A stretch of DNA of 64,000 nt from Aquamicrobium sp. LC103 (GTDB taxonomy: Bacteria > Pseudomonadota > Alphaproteobacteria > Rhizobiales > Rhizobiaceae), in contig NZ_LBCQ02000007.1 of NCBI RefSeq assembly GCF_001014615.2, forward strand, positions 1 to 64,000, given 5' to 3'. Below the pieces are notes generated by a model. That model was not told where the DNA came from. It did no database searches and saw only the letters and a program-made list of their open reading frames with translations. The position numbers and the translations under genes are program-made. Positions 54,434 to 63,998 of this stretch are shown in pieces; positions within the stretch are counted from its first letter, which is position 1, and the number at the start of each line of letters is the position of its first letter.

Positions 54434-56101
54434 ATGCTTCATTCGCCTCGCGAGGACAGCGCCGAACAGCTCGTTTCAGTGCACAATCCGGTTGGCTATC
54501 CTCCGAAGGTGACCCGCAAAAGCGCGGCGGACCGGCCTCCGACCCTGGAAGGAAGGGTCGTTTACCTGATCGATAGCCGCTTCGACGATTCGGCCGAGCT
54601 GCTGAAGCAAATCCAGATCTGGTTTGCCGCCCATATGCCCGGCGTCGAGACGCGGCTGCGTTCGATGGCCAGCACCTATGCCAAGGACGATCCGCAACTG
54701 TGGGAAGAAATCCGCGACCATGGCGCCGCGGCGATCATCGGCGTCGGCCATTGCAGCACATGCGCCCCTGCCGTCAGCACCCATGCGATCACGCTGGAGA
54801 CCAAATACGGCGTGCCGACGGTTGCCGTCCACACCGAGAAATTCGACCGGGTGGTCCGCTCGGTGACCAAGATGGGCGGTCTTCCACAGGCGCCGCTGGT
54901 CTTCGTCCCCCAGCCGGTGATGGGCAAGAGCGCCGAGGAACTGCGCGCCTATGTCGATGGCAACGATCCCGTGACCGGCAAGCCCGTGATGCGGGAGATC
55001 GTCGAAGGGCTGACCGTCGGCCTTGCCGCGGGGGATGCGGATGCCAGCTCCGACCGGTCGACACCTCGTCTGGTGGAGCCGGACACGGAGGACAACCTCC
55101 ACGCGGCCTTCCTTCGCAACGACTGGACCGACAAGCTGCCGATCGTTCTGCCGACCGAGTCCAGGGTTGCGGACATGCTTGCCGCGACCAGCCGCAAGCC
55201 GGACGAGGTCGTCGGCCGCATGCAACCCACGACCAATCGCGGCCTGTGGGAATATACGGTCGAGAAAGTCGCCGTGAACGCCGTGATGGCGGGAGCCGAT
55301 CCGGAATATTTTCCAGTCATTCTAGCGCTCGCCGCGGCGCAGGTCTCCGCACGCGGTTCGACCTCGAGCTCGGCGTCGGCGATGGCGGTGGTAAACGGGC
55401 CGATCCGTCACCAGATCGGCATGAATTGCGGCGTCGGCGCGCTTGGCCCCTACAATCACGCCAACGCCACCATCGGCCGTGCCTTCGGCCTCCTGTCGCA
55501 GAATTTGCAGGGCGGTTCGGTTCCCGGTGAGACCTTCATGGGCTCGCTCGGCAGCAACTACACCTACAACAATTTGACCTTCGCCGAGAACGAGGAGCGC
55601 AGCCCCTGGGAGCCGCTTCACGTACAGAAAGGTTTCAATGCCGGCGACAGCACCGTGAGCATCTTCCACGGTTGCCGCACGACGACATTCAGCCTGGGCC
55701 TGCGTGCTACCTATTGGCGCGAGCATGTGCGCGACATGCTGCTCGGCACCGATGCCATTACCGCGCCGGTGCTCGTGCTCGACCCGATCTGCGCGCGCCA
55801 GTTCGTCGACCGAGGCGGTTTCGTCGACAAGTCCGCGCTCATACGCTGGCTATTCGAGACGGCTCGGATGCCGGCGGGCCGCTTCTGGGACCTCCAACTG
55901 GTCCAGAACTACATCTATCCGCGCGCGACGTTCGGCGAAGAGCCCTTGGCCACGAAGCTGAAGGCGGCACCGGACGAGCTTATCCCGATCTTCCAGGAGA
56001 AGGACATCAACGTCGTGGTGGTCGGCGGCGAGACGAACGGCTACTGGCAGATCATGGGCGCGCATTATCGGACGACCGTGTCGGTCGACGAATGGCGATG
56101 A
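54434..56101 (+). CDS. UGSC-family-like protein with CSTC motif, fused to a large C-terminal domain
   Basis: A 555-residue cytoplasmic protein with no signal peptide. The N-terminal domain (about 38-175) resembles the UGSC (seleno)protein family: VVYLIDSRFDDSAELL, then IIGVGHCSTCAPAVSTHAIT with Cys107-Ser-Thr-Cys110 in the place of the Sec-Gly-Ser-Cys motif. The C-terminal part (about 225-555) is a conserved, uncharacterised domain with LWEYTVEKVAVNAVMAGADP, VNGPIRHQIGMNCGVGALGP and VVVVGGETNGYW. It overlaps a thioredoxin-reductase-like gene by ATGA, so a dithiol/disulfide cycle with that flavoprotein is inferred. Substrate unknown. Confidence 0.75.
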   Translation: MLHSPREDSAEQLVSVHNPVGYPPKVTRKSAADRPPTLEGRVVYLIDSRFDDSAELLKQIQIWFAAHMPGVETRLRSMASTYAKDDPQLWEEIRDHGAAAIIGVGHCSTCAPAVSTHAITLETKYGVPTVAVHTEKFDRVVRSVTKMGGLPQAPLVFVPQPVMGKSAEELRAYVDGNDPVTGKPVMREIVEGLTVGLAAGDADASSDRSTPRLVEPDTEDNLHAAFLRNDWTDKLPIVLPTESRVADMLAATSRKPDEVVGRMQPTTNRGLWEYTVEKVAVNAVMAGADPEYFPVILALAAAQVSARGSTSSSASAMAVVNGPIRHQIGMNCGVGALGPYNHANATIGRAFGLLSQNLQGGSVPGETFMGSLGSNYTYNNLTFAENEERSPWEPLHVQKGFNAGDSTVSIFHGCRTTTFSLGLRATYWREHVRDMLLGTDAITAPVLVLDPICARQFVDRGGFVDKSALIRWLFETARMPAGRFWDLQLVQNYIYPRATFGEEPLATKLKAAPDELIPIFQEKDINVVVVGGETNGYWQIMGAHYRTTVSVDEWR

Positions 56102-57069
56102 GCATGCGGGAATTCGACGTCGTCGTGATCGGAGCGGGGGTCGCGGGGCTCAACGCGGCGACCACCGCCGCCCGGCACGGACTGTCGACGCTGCTTGTCG
56201 ACAGTCTCGGCGCCGGCGGCCAGATCGGCACGGTCGATCGTATCGAGAATTTCCCGGGTCCCTCCGAAGGCGTCGCCGGATACGAGCTGGGCCCGATGCT
56301 GCAGATTCAGGCCGACGAGGCAGGGGTCGAACTCATGCTCGACACGGTCGAGCGGGTCGCCGCGGATGGCGACGGTTTCATCGTCACCGCCAGCGAGGGT
56401 GAATTCCATGCCCGCGCCGTGATCGTGGCCGCCGGGTCCGTGCGGCGCAAGCTCGGTGTCGAGGGTGAGGAAGCATTCGAGGGCAAGGGCGTGTCGCATT
56501 GCGCGTCCTGCGATGGGCCGATACTGCGCGGGCGGCAAGTGTGCGTCGTCGGCGGCGGGGATTCCGCGCTCGACGAGGCGCTGTCGCTGGCGGCTCACGT
56601 CGCGAAGGTCGTGATCGTTCATCGAGGCGCGGAACCGACCGCGCGCCGCTCCTTGGTCGACAAATGCCAGGCGGAAGAAGCGATCGGGTTTCTGGCCCAT
56701 ACCGAGGTCGAAGCGATCTGCGGCGACGTCGGGGTGAGCCATGTGCGGCTGCGTTCGGCCGCTGGCGACGTCCGCGACCTGCCTTGCCACGCGGTCTTCG
56801 TCTATGTCGGGCTTGAGCCTGCCGCCGGCTTTCTCGGCGAGCTCGTGCGGCGCGACGGCGACGGGCGCATCGCGGTCGATCTCGGCATGAACGCCTCGCG
56901 GCCCGGGATATTCGCGGCCGGCGACATCCGCTCGCAATCAGTCGCACATCTGGCCGCGTCCGCGGGCGACGGCGTCACGGCCGCGATCTCGGCAGCCCGC
57001 TATCTGCGACTAGGCGTCAAGGGCGACTCGACGGCCGCCGGTTCGCAATTGCAGAAAGACGCGATATGA
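56098..57069 (+). CDS. Thioredoxin-reductase-like flavoprotein
   Basis: A 323-residue FAD/NAD(P)H pyridine nucleotide-disulfide oxidoreductase of the TrxB shape. It has VVIGAGVAGLNAATTAARHG at the N-terminus, the redox pair SHCASCDGPI (Cys135, Cys138), the NAD(P) motif CVVGGGDSALDEALSLA, and FAAGDIRSQSV near the end. The HRR/R pattern after the second Rossmann strand (HRGAEPTARRS) favours NADPH. Three ATGs are close (56092, 56098, 56104); 56098 overlaps the UGSC-like stop. It is the presumed reductant of that protein rather than of thioredoxin. Confidence 0.88.
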   Translation: MSMREFDVVVIGAGVAGLNAATTAARHGLSTLLVDSLGAGGQIGTVDRIENFPGPSEGVAGYELGPMLQIQADEAGVELMLDTVERVAADGDGFIVTASEGEFHARAVIVAAGSVRRKLGVEGEEAFEGKGVSHCASCDGPILRGRQVCVVGGGDSALDEALSLAAHVAKVVIVHRGAEPTARRSLVDKCQAEEAIGFLAHTEVEAICGDVGVSHVRLRSAAGDVRDLPCHAVFVYVGLEPAAGFLGELVRRDGDGRIAVDLGMNASRPGIFAAGDIRSQSVAHLAASAGDGVTAAISAARYLRLGVKGDSTAAGSQLQKDAI

Positions 57070-57758
57070 ACGTCGGAACGAAGGCCCTGAAACAGGCGAA
57101 GGTCAACGTCCGCGACGCAATCGAACAGGACATCGTGACGGGCCACCATGTGCCGGGCGACAGGCTGGACGAAGTCAAGCTGGCGACCCGTTACGGCGTT
57201 TCGCGCACTCCGGTTCGCGAGGCCATCAATCAGCTTTCGGCGATGGGGCTGGTCGAGATAGCGCCGCATCGGGGGGCTTTCGTGACACGGCGAAACATCG
57301 GCGAACTCGTTGAGATGTTCGAGGTGGCGAGCGAACTCGAGGCGATGTGCGTCCGCCTGGCAAGCCGGCGTATTCAGCCTGATCAGCTTGAGGAACTGGA
57401 AGACGCGCAGGCGGCCTGCATACGCGCCGAGGAGGAGGGCGCGCCCGACGACTATTATTATGCCAATGAGCGCTTCCACCAGCTTATCTACGAAGCAAGC
57501 GGCAACAGCTTTCTCGCCGGGCAGGCTTTCGCGCTCCAGCGCATGCTGAAGCCGTATCGGCGCCTCCAGCTTCGCGTTCCCGGACGGATCGGGCGCTCGC
57601 GCGCCGAGCATGGCGCCGTGCTGGAGGCAATCCGCAATCGTGACGCTACGGCGGCGCAGCATGCGATGCGGGCGCACGTCGTGATTCAGGGCGAGTCCTT
57701 CGGAGATTTTCTCGCCGCGATACGCCGCGTGGATACCGCGCTGAAAACGAAAACCTAG
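57066..57758 (+). CDS. GntR-family (FCD) regulator
   Basis: A 230-residue regulator: a winged helix-turn-helix (about 12-75; YGVSRTPVREAINQLSAMGLVEI) and an FCD domain (about 85-215) with DYYYANERFHQLIYEAS and later AEHGAVLEAIRNRD, AMRAH carrying the expected Asp/His metal ligands. It overlaps the flavoprotein by ATGA, so it is made with the genes it is likely to control, acting at the TGTATACA site upstream of the operon. Confidence 0.92.
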   Translation: MNVGTKALKQAKVNVRDAIEQDIVTGHHVPGDRLDEVKLATRYGVSRTPVREAINQLSAMGLVEIAPHRGAFVTRRNIGELVEMFEVASELEAMCVRLASRRIQPDQLEELEDAQAACIRAEEEGAPDDYYYANERFHQLIYEASGNSFLAGQAFALQRMLKPYRRLQLRVPGRIGRSRAEHGAVLEAIRNRDATAAQHAMRAHVVIQGESFGDFLAAIRRVDTALKTKT

Positions 57759-57924
57759 CGCGAAAGGCATGCAAGCGCACTCGCGCTGTGTGGGGAGGTC
57801 GGTTCTAGTTCGGTCGGGAGGCCGCCGAACCTGGTGAGGAAGGATCGGATTGGAGCGGCCGGTCCTATCGAGCGACGGTGAATAGGGCGCCAAGAAGGGG
57901 CCCGGTTTTTGGGAGGAGACTGAA

Positions 57925-58971
57925 ATGACTTGTTTGAAGTCGATCGCTGCCGCAGCGCTGATAGTTGCGCTGCCGCTCGGAGGGGCCGCCGCCGGCGAAA
58001 TGACGGCTGCCGAGACCGAGCTCTACGAAGCAGCCAAGGGCGAGGGTACGATAACCTGGTACGTGTCGCAGACCACCACGGAATTCGCCGACGGTATCTG
58101 CGCGCAATTCATCGAGCGATATCCGGGTGTGGGCTGCAATGCGGTGCGTGCCTCGGGCCAGGTCGTCTTCCAACGCATCCAGCAGGAACTGCAGGCCGGC
58201 GCGTTGCAGGCCGACGTGATGTCGACGAATGACGACGGCCAGATGTACAGGCTCAAGGAACAGAACGCCCTTGCGCAATACGCGCCGGAGAACCTCGAGC
58301 ACATGGTTCCGGCGATGCGCGAAATGGCGGACCCGGAAAACTACTGGATCACGTCGGGCGTGTCGCCGCTCGTCATTGCCTACAACACCAGGCTGGTGTC
58401 GGAAGAGGAAGCGCCGAAGAACTGGACCGATCTCTACGATCCGAAATGGAAGAACCAGGTCGCGATCGGCCATCCCGGCTTCTCCGGCAGCGTCGGGCTG
58501 TGGACAGTCATGATCGAGGATCTCTATGGCTGGGAGTTCTTCGAGAAGCTCGAAGAAAACGCACCGCAGATCGGGCGGTCCGTCGCCGATGGACACAATC
58601 TCGTCGTGACGGGCGAACGCAAGGTCGCCCTGGCGCCGCTCTCGCTCATCGAAGCCGATGCACGCGGCAAAAACTCGCCGATCGCAGCGGTTTTTCCGGA
58701 GGATGGCGCGCTGATGCCGCCATCGGTAACCGGCGTGATGTCTGATGCGCCGCACCCCAATGCCGCCCGCCTCTTCGTCAACTTCATCCTCGGGCCGGAG
58801 ATTTCGGAGTATCTGGCGTCGGACTATCGCTACCCGCTGCGCGAAGGGGTGCCGCTGGCGGAAGGCATGCGGCCGCTCGACAGCTACCGCACCAATGTCA
58901 TTCCGATCGAGGAAGGCATGGCGCGCGTGCCCGAAATCCAGACGAAGTTCCGCAACACGTTCGGCATCTGA
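57925..58971 (+). CDS. ABC transporter substrate-binding protein, ferric/polyamine type
   Basis: A 348-residue periplasmic protein. The signal peptide is residues 1-24, ending GGAAAG. The mature chain has TITWYVSQTTTEFADGI, LQADVMSTNDDGQMYRL, and NYWITSGVSPLVIAYNTRLV, a FbpA/AfuA/PotD-type pattern. The adjacent tyrosine pair that holds iron in ferric-binding proteins is not seen at the expected C-terminal place, so the ligand is probably not ferric ion. A GGGAGGAGAC site precedes ATG. It starts 166 bp after the GntR gene. Confidence 0.85.
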   Translation: MTCLKSIAAAALIVALPLGGAAAGEMTAAETELYEAAKGEGTITWYVSQTTTEFADGICAQFIERYPGVGCNAVRASGQVVFQRIQQELQAGALQADVMSTNDDGQMYRLKEQNALAQYAPENLEHMVPAMREMADPENYWITSGVSPLVIAYNTRLVSEEEAPKNWTDLYDPKWKNQVAIGHPGFSGSVGLWTVMIEDLYGWEFFEKLEENAPQIGRSVADGHNLVVTGERKVALAPLSLIEADARGKNSPIAAVFPEDGALMPPSVTGVMSDAPHPNAARLFVNFILGPEISEYLASDYRYPLREGVPLAEGMRPLDSYRTNVIPIEEGMARVPEIQTKFRNTFGI

Positions 58972-59081
58972 GCCGCCGCTCTTTGGCAATCCGTCCTTTC
59001 CGGCGATGCCGGCAGCATCGCGCCGAGCGGTCGGATTGGCCCGGCGCGTCCCGTCGCGGCGAAAACATGTGAGTTCATGCG

Positions 59082-60824
59082 ATGACGTCCTTTCAAAGCA
59101 CATCGGTGGAGTGGAGCGGCGAAACGCCCGTGCCGCAGAAGCTATCCTGGTTCCAGCGTCTTCAACCTTCGAGCCTGCTGTGGCTGTTTCTCGCCGCCAT
59201 ATTGGTGGTACTCGTCGTGGCTCCGATGTCCATGTTGCTGGTCACGAGCTTCACCGACGGCGCTACCGGGGGATGGACGCTCGGCAACTATGTCGAAGCC
59301 TATGGCCACGAGCGCCACGTCACCGCCTTGACCAACACGCTCAAGATGGGCGCGGCGGTGGTGGTGCTGAAACTTCTGTTCGGTGTTCCGCTGGCCTGGG
59401 CGTGCACGCGCACCGACATGCCCGGCAAGAACTTCGTCCGCTACGGCGTCTTCGGTGCCTTCATTCTGCCGCCCTATCTGGGCGCGGTCGGATGGATATT
59501 GCTGGCTGGCCCGAACACGGGATGGATCAATCGTGCCTGGTACGCGCTGAGCCAATCGAGCGAGCCGCTGGTCAATGTCTTCAGCTTCTGGGGCCTGGTC
59601 CTGGTCACGTCGATCGGCGGCTTCTTCCTGGTCTTCGTTTTCGTCAGCACCGCATTCGAGATGATCTCCTCCGAGATGGAGGACGCCGCCAACATGCTCG
59701 GCGCGGGGCCGGTGAAGACGGCGATGAAGGTGACCTTTCCCCTGGTGCTGCCGGCAATCATCGGCAGCGCGATGATCTCGTTCCTCGGGGCGATCGCGCT
59801 CTACGGCGTGCCCGCGCTGATTTCCATTCCGGCGCGTTATCCGGTGGTCGTGATCCAACTCGCCGAGTTCTTCAGCTTTCCGCTGCGCGTGGAAGTCGCG
59901 GCCGCCTATTCGATTCCGCTGCTCCTGATCACGATGAGCCTGCTCGGCCTCCAGCGCCTCGTTCTCAACCGCAAGGGTTATACGTCGATCAGCGGCAAGG
60001 GTGGTGAGCGGCGTCTGGTCAAGCTCGGCAAATGGCGATGGGCGATGTTCGGCTATTGCTTCGTCGTGGTGGCGCTCGCGGTGCTGATGCCGCTGATCGT
60101 TCTGTTGATGGCCGCTTTCAGCAAGAATTGGACGTCCTTTTCGTTCGACGGGCTGACGCTGTCGAATTTCTATTATGTGCTCTTCCAGCATTCGAGTTCG
60201 CAGAAGGCGCTGATCACCAGCGTTTCGGTCGGCGCGGTCGCGGCCACTGCGGCGATCCTGCTGGCGCTGTGCATCGGCTATATCGTCCAGCGCAAGCTCC
60301 TGCCTTTCTCGAGCGCGCTCGCCTTCATCGCGGTATCGCCCTTCGTCATTCCCGGCATCGTTTTGGCGATCGGCTTCTATGCGGCCTACGCTTTTCCGCC
60401 GCTGGCACTCTACGGCACCTATACGATCCTCGTTCTGGCCTTCGTAACCCGGTTTCTCCCCATCGCCTTCACGACGAGCGCCGCCGGGATCCGTGCGATC
60501 CATCCCGAGATGGAAGACGCGGTGCGCATCCTCGGCGGCGGCCGACTCGAAGCGGTGCGCAGCGTGGTGGCGCCGCTGCTCAAGCGCACGCTGGCCGGTG
60601 GCTGGCTTCTGATTTTCGTGCCCGCCGCCCAGGAATTGTCGACCGCGATCTTTCTCGTCGGGCCGACGACGCGGGTGGTCTCGGTGGTGCTGCTCGATCT
60701 GAGCGAGGAAGGTCAACTCGAAACACTTGCGGCGCTCGGAACGCTGCTTCTGCTGATCATCGTCGCGGTCGTCGCGGTCGGCTTCCGCTATCTCGGACGC
60801 GATTTCATGCTGAGGAGGCAATAA
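59082..60824 (+). CDS. ABC transporter permease, FbpB-like fused double permease
   Basis: A 580-residue inner-membrane protein with about twelve hydrophobic segments: two tandem permease modules in one chain, as in FbpB/SfuB. Each half has its own EAA-type loop (MEDAANMLGAGPVKTAMKVT near residue 200 and MEDAVRILGGGRLEAVRSVV near residue 476). It follows the substrate-binding gene by 110 bp and overlaps the ATPase start by one base (TAATG). Confidence 0.92.
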   Translation: MTSFQSTSVEWSGETPVPQKLSWFQRLQPSSLLWLFLAAILVVLVVAPMSMLLVTSFTDGATGGWTLGNYVEAYGHERHVTALTNTLKMGAAVVVLKLLFGVPLAWACTRTDMPGKNFVRYGVFGAFILPPYLGAVGWILLAGPNTGWINRAWYALSQSSEPLVNVFSFWGLVLVTSIGGFFLVFVFVSTAFEMISSEMEDAANMLGAGPVKTAMKVTFPLVLPAIIGSAMISFLGAIALYGVPALISIPARYPVVVIQLAEFFSFPLRVEVAAAYSIPLLLITMSLLGLQRLVLNRKGYTSISGKGGERRLVKLGKWRWAMFGYCFVVVALAVLMPLIVLLMAAFSKNWTSFSFDGLTLSNFYYVLFQHSSSQKALITSVSVGAVAATAAILLALCIGYIVQRKLLPFSSALAFIAVSPFVIPGIVLAIGFYAAYAFPPLALYGTYTILVLAFVTRFLPIAFTTSAAGIRAIHPEMEDAVRILGGGRLEAVRSVVAPLLKRTLAGGWLLIFVPAAQELSTAIFLVGPTTRVVSVVLLDLSEEGQLETLAALGTLLLLIIVAVVAVGFRYLGRDFMLRRQ

Positions 60825-61891
60825 TGGAAGGTCTTGTCCTGAGAAAACTCGGACGCCGGTTCGGAACGTTCGACGCGGTGCGTGATGTCAATCTGCATAT
60901 AAAGCCGGGAGAATTCGTCTCGCTGCTCGGCCCGTCGGGCTGCGGAAAGACGACGACGCTGCGCATGATCGCCGGTTTCATCGATCCGAATGCGGGCTCG
61001 ATCGAGCTCGACGGCAAGGTGTTGTCCGATCCGTCGGGCTCGCTCCCGCCGGAAAAGCGCGGCATGTCGATGATCTTCCAGAGCTACGCGATCTGGCCCA
61101 ACATGACGGTTGCGCAGAATGTCGGCTTCGGGCTCAAGCTACGCAAGCTGCCCGGTCACGAGGTGAAGCAGCGTGCCGGCGAAATGCTGGAGGTGGTGCG
61201 CATGAGCCATCTGGCCGATCGCTATCCTTCGGAGCTGTCGGGCGGCCAGCAGCAGCGCGTGGCACTCGCCCGCGCGATCGTCATCCGTCCCGCGGTTCTG
61301 CTGCTCGACGAGCCGCTCTCCAATCTCGACGCCAATCTGCGCGAGGAGATGCGTTTCGAGATCAAGCGGATGCACGACGAGTTCCGCATTACCTCCGTCT
61401 ATGTAACGCACGATCAGGCCGAAGCCATGGTGACGTCGGATCGCATCGCCGTCATGAACAATGGCCGCATGGAACAGGTCGACACGCCTTACGCACTCTA
61501 TACGCGGCCCAAAACCCGCTTTGTCGCCAGCTTCATCGGTCGCACCAACTTTGTTTCCGGCACGCGCACCGGCGACATCGTCGACTTCAACGGGTTCAGC
61601 GTTCCGGTCGGTCAATTGCCCGAGCAGGTGACGGCCGGTCCGGTCACCGCGTCTATCCGTCCCCAGGCCATGCGGCTATCGGCAAGCGAGCCGCACGACG
61701 GTTCCGGCATCAAGCTGCCGGGCTCGGTCAAGCAGTCGGCCTTCCTGGGCGAGACCTGGGACTACGTCTTCCAGGCAAGCAACAGCGATGCGGAATTCAA
61801 GGTGGCGGCACCTCCGGCGGATGTGCATGAAGTCGGAGCGCCTGCCTGGCTGGAGATCGACCCCAAGCAAATCGTCGCGATCCAGGAATGA
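60824..61891 (+). CDS. ABC transporter ATP-binding protein, FbpC/PotA type
   Basis: A 355-residue ATPase. Walker A is GPSGCGKTTT (about 38-47), the Q-loop is IFQSYAIWPNMTVAQNV, the signature is LSGGQQQRVALAR and Walker B is LLLDEPLSNLD. A C-terminal TOBE domain (about 240-355) includes SIRPQAMRLSASE. It completes the three-gene importer. A long upstream in-frame extension is a shadow of the permease gene. Confidence 0.93.
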   Translation: MEGLVLRKLGRRFGTFDAVRDVNLHIKPGEFVSLLGPSGCGKTTTLRMIAGFIDPNAGSIELDGKVLSDPSGSLPPEKRGMSMIFQSYAIWPNMTVAQNVGFGLKLRKLPGHEVKQRAGEMLEVVRMSHLADRYPSELSGGQQQRVALARAIVIRPAVLLLDEPLSNLDANLREEMRFEIKRMHDEFRITSVYVTHDQAEAMVTSDRIAVMNNGRMEQVDTPYALYTRPKTRFVASFIGRTNFVSGTRTGDIVDFNGFSVPVGQLPEQVTAGPVTASIRPQAMRLSASEPHDGSGIKLPGSVKQSAFLGETWDYVFQASNSDAEFKVAAPPADVHEVGAPAWLEIDPKQIVAIQE

Positions 61892-62054
61892 AGTCGACCG
61901 GGGCGGCCGGTCACGGCGTTGCGCGTCCCGCCCGTCGTCGGGGCGCGGCATCCTGTTCCCGCTCTCGTTCCTCTGGTTGCCAAGCCACGATGTGAAAGTA
62001 TTGGCCGGCATCGGGCGATCGCGGCGGGATTCTCGCACGGTCAGGGCGGGGCCC

Positions 62055-63908
62055 TTACCTTCGAATGTCGATGACCCGCGGATCATCGCCGTATAACGCT
62101 TCGACGAGGTCCATCCGGTTGGTGCGCACGGCGCGCTGGTTGACCGACCCCTTGTCGGTCACTTCGCCTTTGTCGAAGCTGAGCGGCCTATCCAGGAACA
62201 GCGCCTTGACGATCCGGCTTGCCGACCCGGTCGCCGCCGTGGCGTGCTCATTCAGTCGTTCGGCGATCCTGTCGCGCACGACGGGCAGCCGTGCCAGGGC
62301 ATCGATCCCCGCGTCGGCGGGAGCGTCGGCCAATGTCCGCAACGCGGGAAGAAACGGGATCAGGATGGCGCCCAGCTTCTCGCGGTCCTCGCCCACGATG
62401 ACCGCGTCGGAGACGAGCCCCTCCATCCTGTTGACCAGTTCCTCGCGCAACGGGCCCACGGCCACCCAGACGCCGGTCTGCAGCTTGAAGTTCTCCGCGA
62501 TGCGGCCGTCGAAGACGAATCCTCCGGCGGCGTCGCCGGGCACCGCGTAGCGCAGGGCGTCGCCCAGCCGGTAGAAACCTTCCTCGTCGAACGCCTTCGC
62601 CGTCAATTCCGGATCGCGCCAGTAGCCCGGCGTCACCAGCGGCCCCTTGATGCGGGCCTCCAGCCGTCCGTCGGACGGGACGAGCTTGAGCGTGACGCCG
62701 CGCGCGGGCACGCCGATATTGCCCGGCATGTCCTGTGGTTCCATGCACATCATCGCGAAGGGCGAGGTTTCCGTGGCGCCGAGCCCTGAGCCCAGAAGCA
62801 CCGTTTTTCCGGTTTCGGCGAAGGACATCTCCTTCAGACGATCCCATACCGGCTTCGACATTCCGGCGCCCGCATAGAGCATCATGCGAAGCCGCCGGAA
62901 GAAGCTGCGCCGCAATTCCGGATCCGATTCCATGGATTCGACGAGCGCCTCGTAGCCGGCGGGCACGTTGAAATACCAGGTCGGCGAAATCTCGCGCAGG
63001 TTGCGGATCGTCTCGCCGATCGCCGCCGGCCGGCCTTCGTCGATGTAATAGGTGCCGCCGTTGAACAGCGCCATGTTGAAGACCTTCGTCCCGCTGGCGG
63101 TGTGGTTCCATGGCGCCCAATCGACGATCACCGGCGGTTCGCGGCGCAGGAAGGCGTAACAATCGGCGATCATTTCCTGATTTGCGCAAAGCATTCCGTG
63201 CGTCTGGATCACCGCCTTTGGCGCACCCGTCGTGCCGGACGTGAACAGGAATTTGGCCGGCATGTCCGGCGTTATCGCCTCATGGGCCGCATCGACGCGA
63301 GGCCCGGCCGGCTTTGCCGCGAGATCCTCGAATTTGAGCGAGAGCCGGTCCTCCACTTCGCTGCGTGTCGAGACCAGGGGGACGTCGTTGCCGAAGACGG
63401 TGTTGATCGCGCGGGCGTAGCGAGCGCCGTCGGCGGCGAACAGGAGGCCTGGCGTCAGTTGATCCCTGACGAGGCGCAGCTTGGCGAAGTCGTCGGAGAC
63501 CAGCGAATAGGCGGGCGCGATCGCCGCGGAAGGTATGCCGACATGCTGCGCGGCCAGCGCCAGAAGCGCATGCTCGATGTCGTTCTCGGACAGGATCAGC
63601 AATGGGCGTTCGGCCGAAAGGTCGAGATCGATCAAAGCCTGCGCCAGATTTCTGATGCGGGCGAGCGCCTCGGCATAGGTCACCTTGCGCCACGGTCCAC
63701 CGTCGACGCGCTGCGCCATCCAAACGCGATCCGGCGCGGCTTCGGCCCAATGCAGCATCGGCGTCGTCACCCGGTCGGGATAAGGGCCGAGCGGATCGAT
63801 CTGCCGGATGATGATGCTCCGATCGGCCCGCGTTTCGCTTTCGATGCGCGGCGACCAGAACAGGTTTTCTTGCTCCCGATCGACGGCGTCATGCCGGTTG
63901 ATGGACAT
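62055..63908 (-). CDS. fcs: AMP-forming acyl/aryl-CoA ligase, feruloyl-CoA synthetase-like
   Basis: A 617-residue ANL-family ligase. The AMP-binding P-loop is FLFTSGTTGAPKAV (about 222-235), motif A4/A5 is LGSGLGATETSPFA, and the hinge segment is RLGDALRY...FVFDGRIAENFKLQTG. Near the end is SFDKGEVTDKGSVNQRAVRTNR, where the catalytic lysine of the family lies. The N-terminal WSPRIESETRADRSIIIRQ and the VDWAPWNHT segment are usual for feruloyl-CoA synthetases. Substrate is inferred to be a phenylpropenoic or related acid. An AGGAG site precedes ATG 63908. It converges on the importer operon. Confidence 0.8.
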   Translation of the reverse strand: MSINRHDAVDREQENLFWSPRIESETRADRSIIIRQIDPLGPYPDRVTTPMLHWAEAAPDRVWMAQRVDGGPWRKVTYAEALARIRNLAQALIDLDLSAERPLLILSENDIEHALLALAAQHVGIPSAAIAPAYSLVSDDFAKLRLVRDQLTPGLLFAADGARYARAINTVFGNDVPLVSTRSEVEDRLSLKFEDLAAKPAGPRVDAAHEAITPDMPAKFLFTSGTTGAPKAVIQTHGMLCANQEMIADCYAFLRREPPVIVDWAPWNHTASGTKVFNMALFNGGTYYIDEGRPAAIGETIRNLREISPTWYFNVPAGYEALVESMESDPELRRSFFRRLRMMLYAGAGMSKPVWDRLKEMSFAETGKTVLLGSGLGATETSPFAMMCMEPQDMPGNIGVPARGVTLKLVPSDGRLEARIKGPLVTPGYWRDPELTAKAFDEEGFYRLGDALRYAVPGDAAGGFVFDGRIAENFKLQTGVWVAVGPLREELVNRMEGLVSDAVIVGEDREKLGAILIPFLPALRTLADAPADAGIDALARLPVVRDRIAERLNEHATAATGSASRIVKALFLDRPLSFDKGEVTDKGSVNQRAVRTNRMDLVEALYGDDPRVIDIRR

Positions 63909-63974
63909 TCGAGCTCCTCCCGGCCATCGAACGAAATTTCATTTCGGCCCAAGCCATCTTGATGGCGGGATGGA

Positions 63975-63998
63975 AATTTGTCTACATGGAAACAAATT
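63975..63998. promoter_or_regulatory. Possible operator upstream of fcs
   Basis: AATTTGT and ACAAATT are inverted across 10 bp, 67 bp before the fcs start codon, in an A/T-rich patch at the window edge. It could be a MarR- or TetR-type site; no regulator gene is in view. Confidence 0.35.

Noticed and set aside
59142-60821. Open frame of 559 codons antisense to the double permease
   Set aside because: Its Asp/Arg/His/Gln-rich translation is the complement of hydrophobic membrane codons, not a real protein.
57925-61891. Ferric iron uptake system
   Set aside because: The family shape fits but the paired tyrosines for iron are not seen and the context is redox/catabolic; kept as ligand unknown.
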